Shown: positions 9,208 to 17,677 of the stretch, piece after piece
Layout of the letters: the number at the start of each line of letters is the position of its first letter
Position numbering within the stretch: position 1 is the stretch's first letter
NCBI GenBank assembly: GCA_963732925.1
Contig: CAVTBJ010000012.1
Span: 831,352 to 895,351 of the forward strand
Origin: DASZRZ01 sp963732925
Lineage (GTDB): Bacteria > Acidobacteriota > Terriglobia > Terriglobales > Acidobacteriaceae
DNA: 64,000 bases
Direction: 5' to 3'
Notes under the pieces: model-generated
The model's input: the letters and a program-made list of their open reading frames with translations, nothing else
The model's database searches: none
What the model was told of the DNA's origin: nothing
Made by a program: the position numbers and the translations under genes

Positions 9208-9367
9208 GTCATCTTGAGTGAAGCGAAAGATCCCCGCGCTTGCTGTCACTCAATCTGCGATTCCTCCCTCCCACGCGAAATCCGAGGCGGGATTTCTGGT
9301 GAGAATGCCTGCGGGCGGCAATTTCTTACCGCACATTCCAGGGATGTTTCGCTGGGCTCAACCTGAC
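9208..9367. repeat. Palindromic (MITE/REP-like) element inside the sdh operon
   Basis: Left arm 9208-9234 and right arm 9340-9367 are imperfect inverted copies of each other (GTCATCTTGAGTGAAGCG versus GTCAGGTTGAGCCCAGCG on the other strand). The arms match the single copy at 7093-7120. The ~105-base interior has no gene. The element fills much of the untranslated gap between the small peptide gene and sdhB, so it is probably transcribed and could fold into a long hairpin in the operon mRNA. Confidence 0.6.
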
Positions 9368-9418
9368 TCGCGGTCTGTTGGACCCTGCCAACGCTCCCTA
9401 GCTTTGGCAAGCGAACTG

Positions 9419-9586
9419 TCATCTCCGGCCCAGGCCCGCCAGAATGCACAGCAGGCCTCCAACAATCAGCAGCGCTACGGCCAGGCCTGGAAGCAGCCGA
9501 AACAGCCAAAGCGCCACCACCACCTGCATGGCGCCAACTACGAGATACAGCGTATTCAGGACTGCACGATCGCCGCTGTCCGCCAT
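9419..9586 (-). CDS. 55-aa two-helix membrane peptide between sdhA and sdhB
   Basis: The ATG lies 3 bases after the sdhA stop (TAG GTT ATG), so translation is probably coupled to sdhA. The peptide starts MADSGDRAVLNTLYLVVGAM, then QVVVALWLFRLLPGLAVALL, and ends ILAGLGRR: two hydrophobic segments (about residues 9-29 and 34-52) split by a short Arg/Pro turn. I know no named family for it. Position suggests a small accessory, anchor or assembly subunit of succinate dehydrogenase; the operon has only one cytochrome b gene. Function is inference. Confidence 0.6.
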   Translation of the reverse strand: MADSGDRAVLNTLYLVVGAMQVVVALWLFRLLPGLAVALLIVGGLLCILAGLGRR

Positions 9587-9589
9587 AAC

Positions 9590-11380
9590 CTACTTGACCA
9601 CGTCATACCGCCGCGGACGCGGTGGTATGAGCGAGACATCCACGGATTCGAACTCAAACCGCGGCTCGTCGGCATCCGGCGCGAAACCAGCCTTGGTGGT
9701 CTTGAGCCAGTTCTTGTCGTCGCGCTCGGGGAAGTCCGGTTTGTAGTGTGCCCCGCGCGATTCATCGCGAATGGCCGCGCCCTGAACCACGACCCGGGCC
9801 AGTTGCAGCATGTTGTAAAGCTCGCGGGTAAAGGCAAACGTGGTATTGGCCCAGGTGGTGCGGTCGCTGAGGTTCACGTTGCGGATGCGCTCGATGAGTT
9901 CCACGATTTTGCTGTCAGCCTGCCGCAGGTTCTTGTTGTAACGAATCACGGTGCAATCGCGGGTCATGATCTCGCCCAGCTCGCGCCAGATCAGGAAGGG
10001 ATTCTCGGTGCCTTCCGAACGCAGCAGTCCATTATTGATTTCTTCCTGGCGCTTGCGTTCCGTGTCGTAAACGCTGCCTGGGACAGCGGCTCCGGACTTG
10101 GCGAGATTCCGGCTGTAGGCCAGGGCATTGGGTCCGGCGGTAAAACCGCCGAAGATGCAGCTCACCAGCGAGTTGGCTCCCAGGCGGTTGGCTCCATGAT
10201 ACTGATACTCGCATTCGCCGGCAGCGTAGAGACCGGGGATGTTGGTGGCCTGGTTAAAGTCCACCCACAGGCCTCCCATGGTGTAGTGCATGCCAGGGAA
10301 AATCTTCATGGGAGTATCGCGGGGGTCATCTCCCACGAACTTCTCGTAGATTTCCAGGATGCCTTCCAGCTTGCGGTCCAGCGTCTTGCGATCGATGTGG
10401 GTCAGGTCGAGGTACACCATGGGCTGCCGATCGATGCCCATTTTGTCCTCGTAAACGACCTTGTGGATCGCCCTGGTGGCGACGTCGCGCGGCACCAGGT
10501 TGCCATACTTGGGATACCACTCTTCCAGGAAATACCAGCGCTCGGATTCAGGAATGGACCTGGCCTCGCGGGTGTCGCCGGGCTGCTTGGGCACCCACAC
10601 GCGACCACCCTCTCCGCGGGCCGATTCCGACATGAGCCGCAGCTTGTCTTCCCCGGGGATAGCGGTGGGATGGACCTGAATGAATTCGCCGTTGGCGTAA
10701 AACGCGCCCTGCTGGTAGAGCGCGGACTGGGCCGATCCGGTACAGACCACCGAGTTGGTGGATTTCCCGAAGATGGCGCCAATGCCGCCGGTACACACAA
10801 TGACAGCATCGGCCGGAAAGGTGCGCACCTGCATGCTGCGCAGGTCCATGGCGCAGATGCCGCGGCAAACGCCGTTGCCGTCGAGCACGGCGGAAAGAAA
10901 TTCCCAGCCTTCGTACTTGGTGACCTTGCCTTCCGCCTCGTGGCGGCGTACCTGCTCGTCCAGCGCGTAGAGAAGCTGCTGGCCGGTGGTGGCGCCGGCA
11001 AAGGCGGTGCGATTGTAGAGGGTGCCTCCGAAGCGGCGAAAATCCAGCAGGCCTTCCGGCGTGCGGTTAAAGGTGACGCCCATGCGGTCGAGCAGGTCGA
11101 TGATTCCGGGCGCGGCCTCGCACATGTTCTTTACTGGAGGCTGATTGGCCAGGAAGTCGCCGCCATAGACCGTGTCGTCAAAGTGCTGCCAGGTGGAGTC
11201 GCCTTCGCCCTTGAGGTTCTTGGCGGCGTTGATGCCGCCCTGCGCGCATACGGAGTGGGAACGTTTGACCGGGACGATGGAGAACAAATCCACTTGCCCG
11301 CCCTTTTCCGCAATCTTGATCACGGCAGCCAGTCCTGCCAGGCCGCCGCCCACCACGATAATTTTCGGATTCGCTGCCAT
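9590..11380 (-). CDS. sdhA: Succinate dehydrogenase flavoprotein subunit
   Basis: Catalytic subunit of complex II, oxidising succinate (or reducing fumarate) with covalently bound FAD. 596 aa from the ATG at 11380 (MAANPKIIVVGGGLAGLAA, the FAD-binding GxGxxG). RSHSVCAQGGINAAKN contains the flavin-linking His-Ser region, FIQVHPTAIPG the substrate-binding His, and GLYAAGECEYQYHGANRLG the late FAD motif. Spacing and length fit the sdhA of class-B-like complexes. It follows sdhC by 60 bases and is followed by a coupled small membrane peptide. Confidence 0.95.
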   Translation of the reverse strand: MAANPKIIVVGGGLAGLAAVIKIAEKGGQVDLFSIVPVKRSHSVCAQGGINAAKNLKGEGDSTWQHFDDTVYGGDFLANQPPVKNMCEAAPGIIDLLDRMGVTFNRTPEGLLDFRRFGGTLYNRTAFAGATTGQQLLYALDEQVRRHEAEGKVTKYEGWEFLSAVLDGNGVCRGICAMDLRSMQVRTFPADAVIVCTGGIGAIFGKSTNSVVCTGSAQSALYQQGAFYANGEFIQVHPTAIPGEDKLRLMSESARGEGGRVWVPKQPGDTREARSIPESERWYFLEEWYPKYGNLVPRDVATRAIHKVVYEDKMGIDRQPMVYLDLTHIDRKTLDRKLEGILEIYEKFVGDDPRDTPMKIFPGMHYTMGGLWVDFNQATNIPGLYAAGECEYQYHGANRLGANSLVSCIFGGFTAGPNALAYSRNLAKSGAAVPGSVYDTERKRQEEINNGLLRSEGTENPFLIWRELGEIMTRDCTVIRYNKNLRQADSKIVELIERIRNVNLSDRTTWANTTFAFTRELYNMLQLARVVVQGAAIRDESRGAHYKPDFPERDDKNWLKTTKAGFAPDADEPRFEFESVDVSLIPPRPRRYDVVK

Positions 11381-11440
11381 AGTTAGAAAACCAGATTGCT
11401 CTTGGCCGTCCCGCCCCCGCACAGAACGGCGGCCCCACGG

Positions 11441-12187
11441 CTATTCAGACTGACGAAGGACCTCCATGCTCCGGATCAATTGCGGATTCGATGGCGGCGT
11501 GGTGATGAAAGTGATCATGGTCGAGGACCAGACCAGTGCCATCGCAATGCCCAGAGCGATACAAACATAACCGAAATTGCGGCGCGCGCTCGCGCCCGCG
11601 GTAATGCCCCATTTGGCGGCAAACAACCAAATGCCATAGGCAAAGTGCCAGGTCGCCGCGAACACCCCCACGAAGTAGAAGGCGACGATCCAGGGAGACT
11701 GAAGCGCCAGCCACACCTTGGCGAAGGCGGCATCGGGATTGGTCATGAGGTGCACGCCGGTGAAACGCATGGTCCAGGTGTGATAGCAGATATAGGCAAG
11801 CGCCAGCAGGCCCGTCCAGCGCTGCACGCTGTAGAGCCAGTTCCCCGACCAGGGATAGGCGGGGCCCACATTGCGGTCTCCGCGCCACCAGATCACCACG
11901 CCATATCCCGCGTGGTACGCCAGGGGAAGAAAGATAAAGAAAATCTCGAGCGCCAGCACAAAGGGAAGTCCGGTAAGGAACTCGACCTGTTTTCCGTAAG
12001 CGGTGGCTCCACGGGTGGCAAACGCGTTGGAGATCATGTGCTCCAGCACGTAGGCCCCGATGGGAAAAATTCCGCTCAGGGAGTGCAAACGGCGGAGCAG
12101 GAACGTATTGCCCTCGCCCGCGCGCAAAGGCGGCACGCCGCCCGGCAAGTTGCTGGAAACGGAAGCCTGGCTGGCCGAAGAAGCCAC
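11441..12187 (-). CDS. sdhC: Succinate dehydrogenase cytochrome b subunit (class B-like)
   Basis: Membrane anchor of complex II, 248 aa with about five hydrophobic helices and no separate sdhD, as in Wolinella/Bacillus-type enzymes that bind two b hemes. Candidate heme ligands are histidines in RRLHSLSG, EHMIS, AYHAGYG, CYHTW and TWHFAYG. I chose the GTG at 12187 because AAAGGAG lies 6-7 nt upstream; homology starts soon after. It is the first gene of the operon, divergent from the GAF protein gene, with the promoter region in the 201 bases between them. Confidence 0.9.
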   Translation of the reverse strand: MASSASQASVSSNLPGGVPPLRAGEGNTFLLRRLHSLSGIFPIGAYVLEHMISNAFATRGATAYGKQVEFLTGLPFVLALEIFFIFLPLAYHAGYGVVIWWRGDRNVGPAYPWSGNWLYSVQRWTGLLALAYICYHTWTMRFTGVHLMTNPDAAFAKVWLALQSPWIVAFYFVGVFAATWHFAYGIWLFAAKWGITAGASARRNFGYVCIALGIAMALVWSSTMITFITTPPSNPQLIRSMEVLRQSE

Positions 12188-12388
12188 TCCGCTGCTCCTT
12201 TCACGACTTTCAGGATGAGAAAACCCTTTATTATCGGCGCGGGAACGCGGGTACGTCAAGCAATGCCCTGCGAGGGAACTCTGAACCTATTGTTCCGAAT
12301 CGGCAGACCATGGCCTCCTGGTTGCGCGCGCAATCTGGTGGGCGTCCAGGTTTGTTCCTATAATCAACGGCATCGGCCAGGAGAAAGC

Positions 12389-12928
12389 ATGGCTACTACC
12401 GTCGAATCATTCAGTCGGATTGCGTCCGAGATCGAGCAGGAAGGACTGACGCCGGAAAACTCCAGACGACTGGGCAGGGAACTGGCGAGAAGCTTTGGCG
12501 TGGGGGATGACGAGGTCGGCATTCTCCGCCTGGAGGGTTCCACGCTGGTGTTTTGTCATCCCGCGAAGTTGCAGGAAGTGGGCCGCATTCCCCTGAACTC
12601 ATCTTCCTCGATTGCCGCGCGGACGGCCAGCACGCGGCGATCGGAAATCCTCAATAATTTTTCCCAAGTGAAGCACACCTCGTTTTTTGAGGCGGTCAAC
12701 CTTGCGGAGTCGAGTGACATTGACGACGGGGAGCGGCCCGATCTCTCCTCCAAGGTGATTCAGAAGCTGATCTCGGTTCCGGTCATGGAAGGCAGGAAAG
12801 TCCGGGGAGTGATTCAGGTCTCGCGCAAGGGGGAATCGGCCTCCGCCGCGGGAGCGAATTTCACACAGGACGATCTCCAGCGCCTGACCGAGGCCGCTTC
12901 CGTCCTGGCGGCCTGCTTTCACGAGTGA
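12389..12928 (+). CDS. GAF-domain protein
   Basis: 179 aa, cytoplasmic, no membrane segment. AGGAG lies 5-6 nt before the ATG. The fold reads as one GAF domain: LARSFGVGDDEVGILRLEG at the start, KLISVPVMEGRKVRGVIQVS as the core strands, and a closing helix DLQRLTEAASVLAAC. No output domain is attached, so it probably senses a ligand or redox state and acts through a partner. It is followed 12 bases later by a convergent degenerate receiver gene. Ligand unknown. Confidence 0.75.
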   Translation: MATTVESFSRIASEIEQEGLTPENSRRLGRELARSFGVGDDEVGILRLEGSTLVFCHPAKLQEVGRIPLNSSSSIAARTASTRRSEILNNFSQVKHTSFFEAVNLAESSDIDDGERPDLSSKVIQKLISVPVMEGRKVRGVIQVSRKGESASAAGANFTQDDLQRLTEAASVLAACFHE

Positions 12929-12940
12929 GGCGGCTTCAGC

Positions 12941-13312
12941 TCAGGCGGCGGTACTGCGGACCGCAGATGCTGCCGTCCCCACCGCTCTGAGAATGGAATC
13001 CACGTCGGCCTCGTAGCAGCAATCGGCGGCTCCGGCGCTCAGGGCAGCCACCCACATCTGTTCATCCGCGAGCCTGTGCGTGCAGACAACTCTGGTTCCG
13101 GGGAACTCCCGGCAAAGCTGTTCCACCGCCTCCAGGCCGCAGGTTTCCAAGTCGATGACCGCTCCCCGGGAGCGATGCCGCGCGATCGCGGCGCGGGTCT
13201 CCTCCAAGGAGTGTCCAATGCTGATTCCGGGAAGATACGGGTTTAGCGAGGCCGCCAGCCGGGCAGCCATGGCCACATCGGTGCTGCTTACGATCACATC
13301 CATCGATTGCAT
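12941..13312 (-). CDS. Stand-alone receiver-like (pseudo-receiver) protein
   Basis: 123 aa from an ATG with AGGGG 5 nt upstream. The pattern of alternating strands and helices resembles a CheY-like receiver: MDVIVSSTDVAMAARLAASL (beta1-alpha1), RGAVIDLETCG (beta3 with one Asp), TRVVCTHR (beta4), ALSAGAADCCYEADV (beta5 region). The acidic pair expected after beta1 is absent and the conserved Lys of beta5 is missing, so ordinary phosphorylation is doubtful. No output domain is present. It could be a degenerate regulator or another flavodoxin-like fold; moderate confidence only. Confidence 0.5.
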   Translation of the reverse strand: MQSMDVIVSSTDVAMAARLAASLNPYLPGISIGHSLEETRAAIARHRSRGAVIDLETCGLEAVEQLCREFPGTRVVCTHRLADEQMWVAALSAGAADCCYEADVDSILRAVGTAASAVRSTAA

Positions 13313-13436
13313 TTCGACCCCTGAGAATCGGGTTGATCGGAATGTTTTCGCCACCGGTCGAAGCCCCGGCGGCATACCTGATAGAGAGTGAACCGCACGC
13401 ATCGGCGTGGATGCGGCGGGCATGGGTGCAGCGGAA

Positions 13437-13676
13437 TTACTTTCGACTTTCGCTTCGTTCGGTGGAGCCATCGAACGCTTCCGCCTGCAGCTTCCCGTTC
13501 TGTTTCAGCAGGATTTCTACCTTGCCCTCGGCCTCCTGCAATTCCTTGCGGCAGGCGTTGGACAACGTCATGCCCTCTTCAAAAAGCTTTAAGGACTGCT
13601 CCAGGGGAATATCACCCCGCTCCAGTTGCTCAACAATCTGTTCCAGCCTCTGAAGACACTCTTCAAACTTGGGCAA
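13437..13676 (-). CDS. xseB: Exodeoxyribonuclease VII small subunit
   Basis: 79 aa, typical XseB length. It begins MPKFEECLQRLEQIVEQLER and contains DIPLEQSLKLFEEGMTLSNAC, the conserved two-helix signature. XseB binds the large nuclease subunit XseA and is needed for processive single-strand DNA degradation in repair. xseA is not in the window, so the pair is split here. A Ser/Glu/Arg-rich tail ends the protein. Confidence 0.9.
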   Translation of the reverse strand: MPKFEECLQRLEQIVEQLERGDIPLEQSLKLFEEGMTLSNACRKELQEAEGKVEILLKQNGKLQAEAFDGSTERSESRK

Positions 13677-13763
13677 GCAAAATCTCCAAGCGAAATTTTA
13701 GCTCAAGTCCAGAGTTGAAGGAGGGCGAAGTTGGGGGTTTCCGAGGTGCACAATGAGAAGTGC

Positions 13764-13792
13764 AAAGGGCCAGTCCTGCATACTGGCCCTTT
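13764..13792 (-). terminator. Terminator hairpin after the metF-like gene
   Basis: Ten-bp perfect stem AAAGGGCCAG / CTGGCCCTTT with a 9-base loop, 61 bases past the end of the homocysteine methyltransferase/MTHFR gene. It reads symmetrically; the A/T-rich ends of the stem supply a short U-run on either strand. Confidence 0.7.
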
Positions 13793-13852
13793 ATCCAAAA
13801 GCTGGGACACGAGGCGGAAATGATCCGCGCAGAAGGTGGGCGGGCTGGCCGG

Positions 13853-15712
13853 TCAGGCGGTCACACTTTTGGAAGTGCCCAGGACCTCCAGAACATCGAC
13901 TGCAGAGGAGTACTTGCCCATGGGAGCGCTGATCTGGGCGCCCTGAACCACGTGGCGCAGGGAGTCCAGCATTTCGCGTGCGATTTGTACGCCTTCGGCG
14001 CGGGCCGCCTCGGGAGTGGTGCAGCTCGACATGCGCTCCAGGACGCTGTCCGGGATGGAGACACGCAGTTCGTTCTTCATGAACTCGGCGTTGCGCATGC
14101 TGGTGAGCGGCCAGATGCCCGCAACCACGGGAATGCGCACGTGCTCAATGCGGCGCAGGAAGTCCTCCAGCAGCTTGAGGTCGAAGACCGGCTGGGTCAC
14201 CACGTACTCGGCGCCGGCTTCCACCTTGTATTCGAAGCGGCGAACTTCCTCCTCGATGTTGGGAACGCCAGGGTTGGCTCCTACTCCAATGACAAACGAA
14301 GTTGCGGAGTGAATGCTGTTGCCGCCAATGTCGAGTCCGCTGTTCAGGTTGTGGACGATATTCACCAGTCCAATGGCATCGACATCGAAAACCGCCGTGG
14401 CGTCCGGATAGTTGCCCAGCTTAGGTGGATCGCCGGTAATGCAGATCAGGTTGCGGATACCCACGGCGCAGGCGCCCAGCAGGTCGGACTGAATACTCAG
14501 GACGTTGCGGTCGCGGCAGGTATAGTGCAGCACCGGTTCGATGCCCACCTGCTGCATGATAAGCAGCGACAAAGCCTGATTGCTCATGCGCGCCGAAGCG
14601 CGGGGACTGTCGGGGATGTTGATGGCGTCGACGCCGACGTTTTTCAGATAGCGCGCGCCCTCAACTTCCTTGCTGACTTCAATGCCCTTGGGGGGCACGA
14701 TCTCGACCATGGTGACAAACTGGCCACGAGCCAGCTTGGCGCCCAAGGTTGAGCGCTGTTCCATGGGCAACGTGGGGACGGCGGGCTGGGCCTTGGCCGC
14801 CGCCGCCGAATGCGCGGCTCCTCCGCTTTTGGCTTGTCCGAAGCGCAGAGCGGCCTTCATGGCGCGCAGATGCTCGGGTGTAGTGCCGCAGCAGCCGCCT
14901 ACCAGGCGTACTCCGGCGGCGATGAACTTTTTGGTATAGCTGGCCATGTACTCTGGCGAGCACAGATAAATATTGCGGCCCTCGACGGACCGTGGCATAC
15001 CGGCATTGGGCTGCGCCGAGAGCGGCTTGTCGGTGACAGCCGCCACGCGCTCCAGCGCCGATAACATGGGAGCCGGCCCAATGCTGCAGTTGCAGCCGAT
15101 CACATCCGCTCCCCACTCGGCCATCTTGGCGCCGAAGGTTTCCGGACTGCTGCCGTCCAGGGTGTTTCCATCCTCGTCCACGGTGACCTGGGCCACGAGA
15201 GGAATCTGGGGAGCGACTTCGCGGGCCGCGCGTATGGCCTCGTGCAGTTCGTTGAGGTATCCGAAGGTCTCCAGCATGAGGGCGTCCACCCCGCCTTCGG
15301 CCAGCGCCTCGATCTGTTTACGGAAGGCTTCGCGGGCCTCTTCCAGGGAAACCTTTCCCAGGGGCTCAACCCGTATCCCGAGCGGCCCCACGGAGCCCGC
15401 GACCAGGCCGTCAAAGCTCTTGGCCGCCTCATGCGCCAGGCGCACACCCTCCAGATTGATCTTGCGAACCTTGTCGGCCAGGCCATGTTGCCCCAGGCGA
15501 AACGAATTCGCTCCGAAGGTGTTTGTCTCTACCATGTCCGATCCGGCCTGGTAGTAATCGTGGTGGATCTGGCGAATCAGGTCGGGCTGGGAAAGATTCA
15601 GCTCGTCGTAGCAGCGATTGATGAAAATTCCACGAGCATAGAGTAGGGTGCCGGTGGCGCCGTCGCACAACACCGGCCGTTGCTTCATTAGTTCAAGCAG
15701 CTTGTTGGACAT
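13853..15712 (-). CDS. Fused homocysteine S-methyltransferase / methylenetetrahydrofolate reductase
   Basis: 619 aa with two catalytic domains. Residues ~1-290 are a zinc homocysteine methyltransferase: LCDGATGTLL, MVETNTFGAN, GCNCSIGP and GGCCGTTPEH supply the zinc cysteines. An Ala-rich linker follows. Residues ~325-619 are a MetF-type flavoprotein: MVEIVPPKG, LHYTCRDRN, NLICITGDPPKLG. The fusion resembles Bacillus YitJ and links methyl-THF formation to methionine synthesis, although whether the N-terminal half uses methyl-THF or another methyl donor is not visible. It ends at a terminator hairpin and is divergent from the lipoprotein gene. Confidence 0.9.
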   Translation of the reverse strand: MSNKLLELMKQRPVLCDGATGTLLYARGIFINRCYDELNLSQPDLIRQIHHDYYQAGSDMVETNTFGANSFRLGQHGLADKVRKINLEGVRLAHEAAKSFDGLVAGSVGPLGIRVEPLGKVSLEEAREAFRKQIEALAEGGVDALMLETFGYLNELHEAIRAAREVAPQIPLVAQVTVDEDGNTLDGSSPETFGAKMAEWGADVIGCNCSIGPAPMLSALERVAAVTDKPLSAQPNAGMPRSVEGRNIYLCSPEYMASYTKKFIAAGVRLVGGCCGTTPEHLRAMKAALRFGQAKSGGAAHSAAAAKAQPAVPTLPMEQRSTLGAKLARGQFVTMVEIVPPKGIEVSKEVEGARYLKNVGVDAINIPDSPRASARMSNQALSLLIMQQVGIEPVLHYTCRDRNVLSIQSDLLGACAVGIRNLICITGDPPKLGNYPDATAVFDVDAIGLVNIVHNLNSGLDIGGNSIHSATSFVIGVGANPGVPNIEEEVRRFEYKVEAGAEYVVTQPVFDLKLLEDFLRRIEHVRIPVVAGIWPLTSMRNAEFMKNELRVSIPDSVLERMSSCTTPEAARAEGVQIAREMLDSLRHVVQGAQISAPMGKYSSAVDVLEVLGTSKSVTA

Positions 15713-15804
15713 CCGTTCAACTCAAAATCGTGATCCGCGCTCCGTGCAACACGAAACCTGGGGATTTGAAATGCTGCGGCACGAAAAATCGAAAGCAAGC
15801 GCTT

Positions 15805-15813
15805 TGCTATAAT
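15805..15813 (+). promoter_or_regulatory. Extended -10 promoter upstream of the lipoprotein gene
   Basis: TGCTATAAT, an exact extended -10, about 140 bases before the proposed lipoprotein start in the divergent spacer. No good -35 is at the standard distance, which is tolerable for extended -10 promoters. Confidence 0.5.
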
Positions 15814-15951
15814 CGCATGTTTCAGCCCTCCTCGCATATGTGTCAGCGTGCTACGGTGGTTGCCTCAGCGCACGGTGCGAGCGGGATTGTGAGTGATTGC
15901 GGGGCCGCATGGGGGCGGTTCCGGGAGAGCGGGCATTACGGGCGGGAATTC

Positions 15952-17130
15952 TTGAATCGAGCGTTGGCACTTGCATCCCTGATTGCTGTAGTGAGCCTCG
16001 CCGGTTGCGGTGGCGGCAGCACGGCTGGCCCGCCCAGCGGCCTTGCCAAACGAGCCTTCGTTTCCAATGCTTTCGACCAAACCAGCGGGGTTGCCACCAG
16101 TGCTATCGAGGTCATCGATGCTACGAAAGACGTGCTGGCAGGCAGTGTGACGTCGCCGGGTTTCGTCAATCCCGGAGCCACCCGGATGCGCGTAACACCG
16201 GACAAGACCAAGACTCTGCTCTACGATTCCACCGTGCATAGCTTCCACGTAGTAGACAACAGCACTGAGTCGGTTGTTTTCGACCTGCCCTTCCGTGGCG
16301 CTCTGCCCGATGCTTCCGATGATTTCGTGATTCTTCCTGACAACACGACGGTCTTTGCCTCGGTGCGCAACGCGCTGGTTTCCGGCCAGCCTAGTGGAGA
16401 AGTTGTCGCGCTGAGCCTGCTCCAGGGCACCATCACCACCACCATTCCTGTTCCCCATGTCCGCCGGCTCTCGCTTTCGCCGGACGGTAGCAAACTGCTG
16501 GCCTTCCCAGACGACATGAATTCCGTCTGGATCATCGACACGGCAGCCATGACGGCAACCCGCGTAGATGGATTTGATCATCCGACCTGGGCGGTGTTCT
16601 CCTCCGATGGTTCCAGGGCCTACATCCTGAATTGCGGGCCGGAGTGCGGGGGCACCGCCGCCAGCGTAACCGTCCTGAACCTGGCCAGTAACGCGCAAGT
16701 CACGACCATTCCGGTTTCGGCGGCCAGCATCGCGCTGCTGAATAACAACAATTTGTTCGTGGCGGGCACGGCCGGCGGCCAGGGGAAACTCGACATCATC
16801 GACACCAGCTCCCTGGCGGTTTCTCAGTCGGGCATCGCCATCGGCAACGGCTTCCACGACCTGATGACGCTGGGAGCCGATAACAAGCTCTTTATTGGAG
16901 CGAATACCTGCAGCGGCGGCTGTTTGAGCATTGTGGACACCTCCAGCCTGAACGCCGTGGTTGCGACTGGGCCGGGAGACGTGACCGGGATGCAGCCGAT
17001 TCCCGATCGCTCTGTGGTGTATGTGATCGAGGGAGGCGAACTGGTGATTTACGACACCACCACCAGCCAGCCCCAGAGCACACAGGTGGATATCGTAGGC
17101 CAGGCCTATGATGTAGTGTACGTGGACTGA
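15952..17130 (+). CDS. Beta-propeller (YVTN-type) lipoprotein
   Basis: About 392 aa from a TTG start; the open frame reaches back to 15730, so the true start is uncertain. I favour TTG because it gives a lipoprotein signal directly: LNRALALASLIAVVSLAGCG, with lipobox LAGC and a Gly-rich stretch after it. The rest is repeated strands typical of surface/periplasmic seven-bladed propellers: VEVID-like, VRRLSLSPDGSKLLAF, WAVFSSDGSRAYILN, ASVTVLNLASNAQV. Such proteins usually bind partners or substrates; no catalytic motif is seen. Confidence 0.75.
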   Translation: MNRALALASLIAVVSLAGCGGGSTAGPPSGLAKRAFVSNAFDQTSGVATSAIEVIDATKDVLAGSVTSPGFVNPGATRMRVTPDKTKTLLYDSTVHSFHVVDNSTESVVFDLPFRGALPDASDDFVILPDNTTVFASVRNALVSGQPSGEVVALSLLQGTITTTIPVPHVRRLSLSPDGSKLLAFPDDMNSVWIIDTAAMTATRVDGFDHPTWAVFSSDGSRAYILNCGPECGGTAASVTVLNLASNAQVTTIPVSAASIALLNNNNLFVAGTAGGQGKLDIIDTSSLAVSQSGIAIGNGFHDLMTLGADNKLFIGANTCSGGCLSIVDTSSLNAVVATGPGDVTGMQPIPDRSVVYVIEGGELVIYDTTTSQPQSTQVDIVGQAYDVVYVD

Positions 17131-17150
17131 CTGTCAGATCCTTCCGCGAG

Positions 17151-17182
17151 AACACCTCGCAACCACAACACCTCGCAACTAC
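17151..17182. repeat. Tandem 16-base repeat between convergent genes
   Basis: AACACCTCGCAACCAC (17151-17166) is followed directly by AACACCTCGCAACTAC (17167-17182), one mismatch. It lies just past the lipoprotein stop and touches the 3' end of the VOC gene. Confidence 0.6.
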
Positions 17183-17589
17183 AACTTCCCGGGAGCCCCG
17201 CCCCAACTCCTGGGATCGACATCAGTGATGGACTGGGTGAAAGTCCAGCGGCGTCCTGCCGGGTCGGCGACGGTATACTGCCGCTCGCCATAGGGATAGT
17301 CGGCGGGCGAGCGCAGGATGTGGGCTCCGTGTTGCAAGGCGCGTTCCCAATGGCGGTCGACATTTTCCACCCGGACCATGACGGCGTGTCCGGCGGGGAC
17401 TTCTCCAGCCGGCAACTCGATGAGGATGACGGCGCCGTCGCCTGCGTTCAGTTGAGCGCGGTGATTTCCAATTCCGATGCGTAAGGTGAACCCGAACGCG
17501 GCGCACAGCCACTCCGTGGCCGCTTCTACGTCGGGATACCCAAGTTCCGGCAGGACCGTGCACTGCGGTATTGATCGGTTGGCAAGCAT
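17179..17589 (-). CDS. VOC-superfamily (glyoxalase/bleomycin-resistance fold) protein
   Basis: 136 aa from the ATG at 17589. It carries the usual single-domain VOC layout: PELGYPDVEAATEWLCAAFG at the start, VMVRVENVDRHWERALQHGA in the middle and QYTVADPAGRRWTF near the end. Members are metalloenzymes or binding proteins with varied substrates, so no reaction can be assigned. The ribosome site is weak. Convergent with the lipoprotein gene and divergent from moaD-moaE. Confidence 0.8.
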   Translation of the reverse strand: MLANRSIPQCTVLPELGYPDVEAATEWLCAAFGFTLRIGIGNHRAQLNAGDGAVILIELPAGEVPAGHAVMVRVENVDRHWERALQHGAHILRSPADYPYGERQYTVADPAGRRWTFTQSITDVDPRSWGGAPGKL

Positions 17590-17677
17590 GCACGAATTGT
17601 AGTCACGAATCGCGTCCCCGAGCGCGCCAGCGCCGCAGCCATGGCAAGAATATTGGTACACTGGATGCGGCGCTGCC

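Noticed and set aside
9218..11386. Very long open frame on + antisense to sdhA, and similar antisense frames at 30087-31811 and 39477-40187
   Set aside because: They mirror well-conserved genes on the other strand, lack family motifs and start signals, and arise from high GC content and codon bias.
15730..15951. Upstream extension of the propeller lipoprotein as coding sequence
   Set aside because: It would place about 74 residues before the lipoprotein signal and covers the extended -10 promoter, so it is more likely leader DNA.
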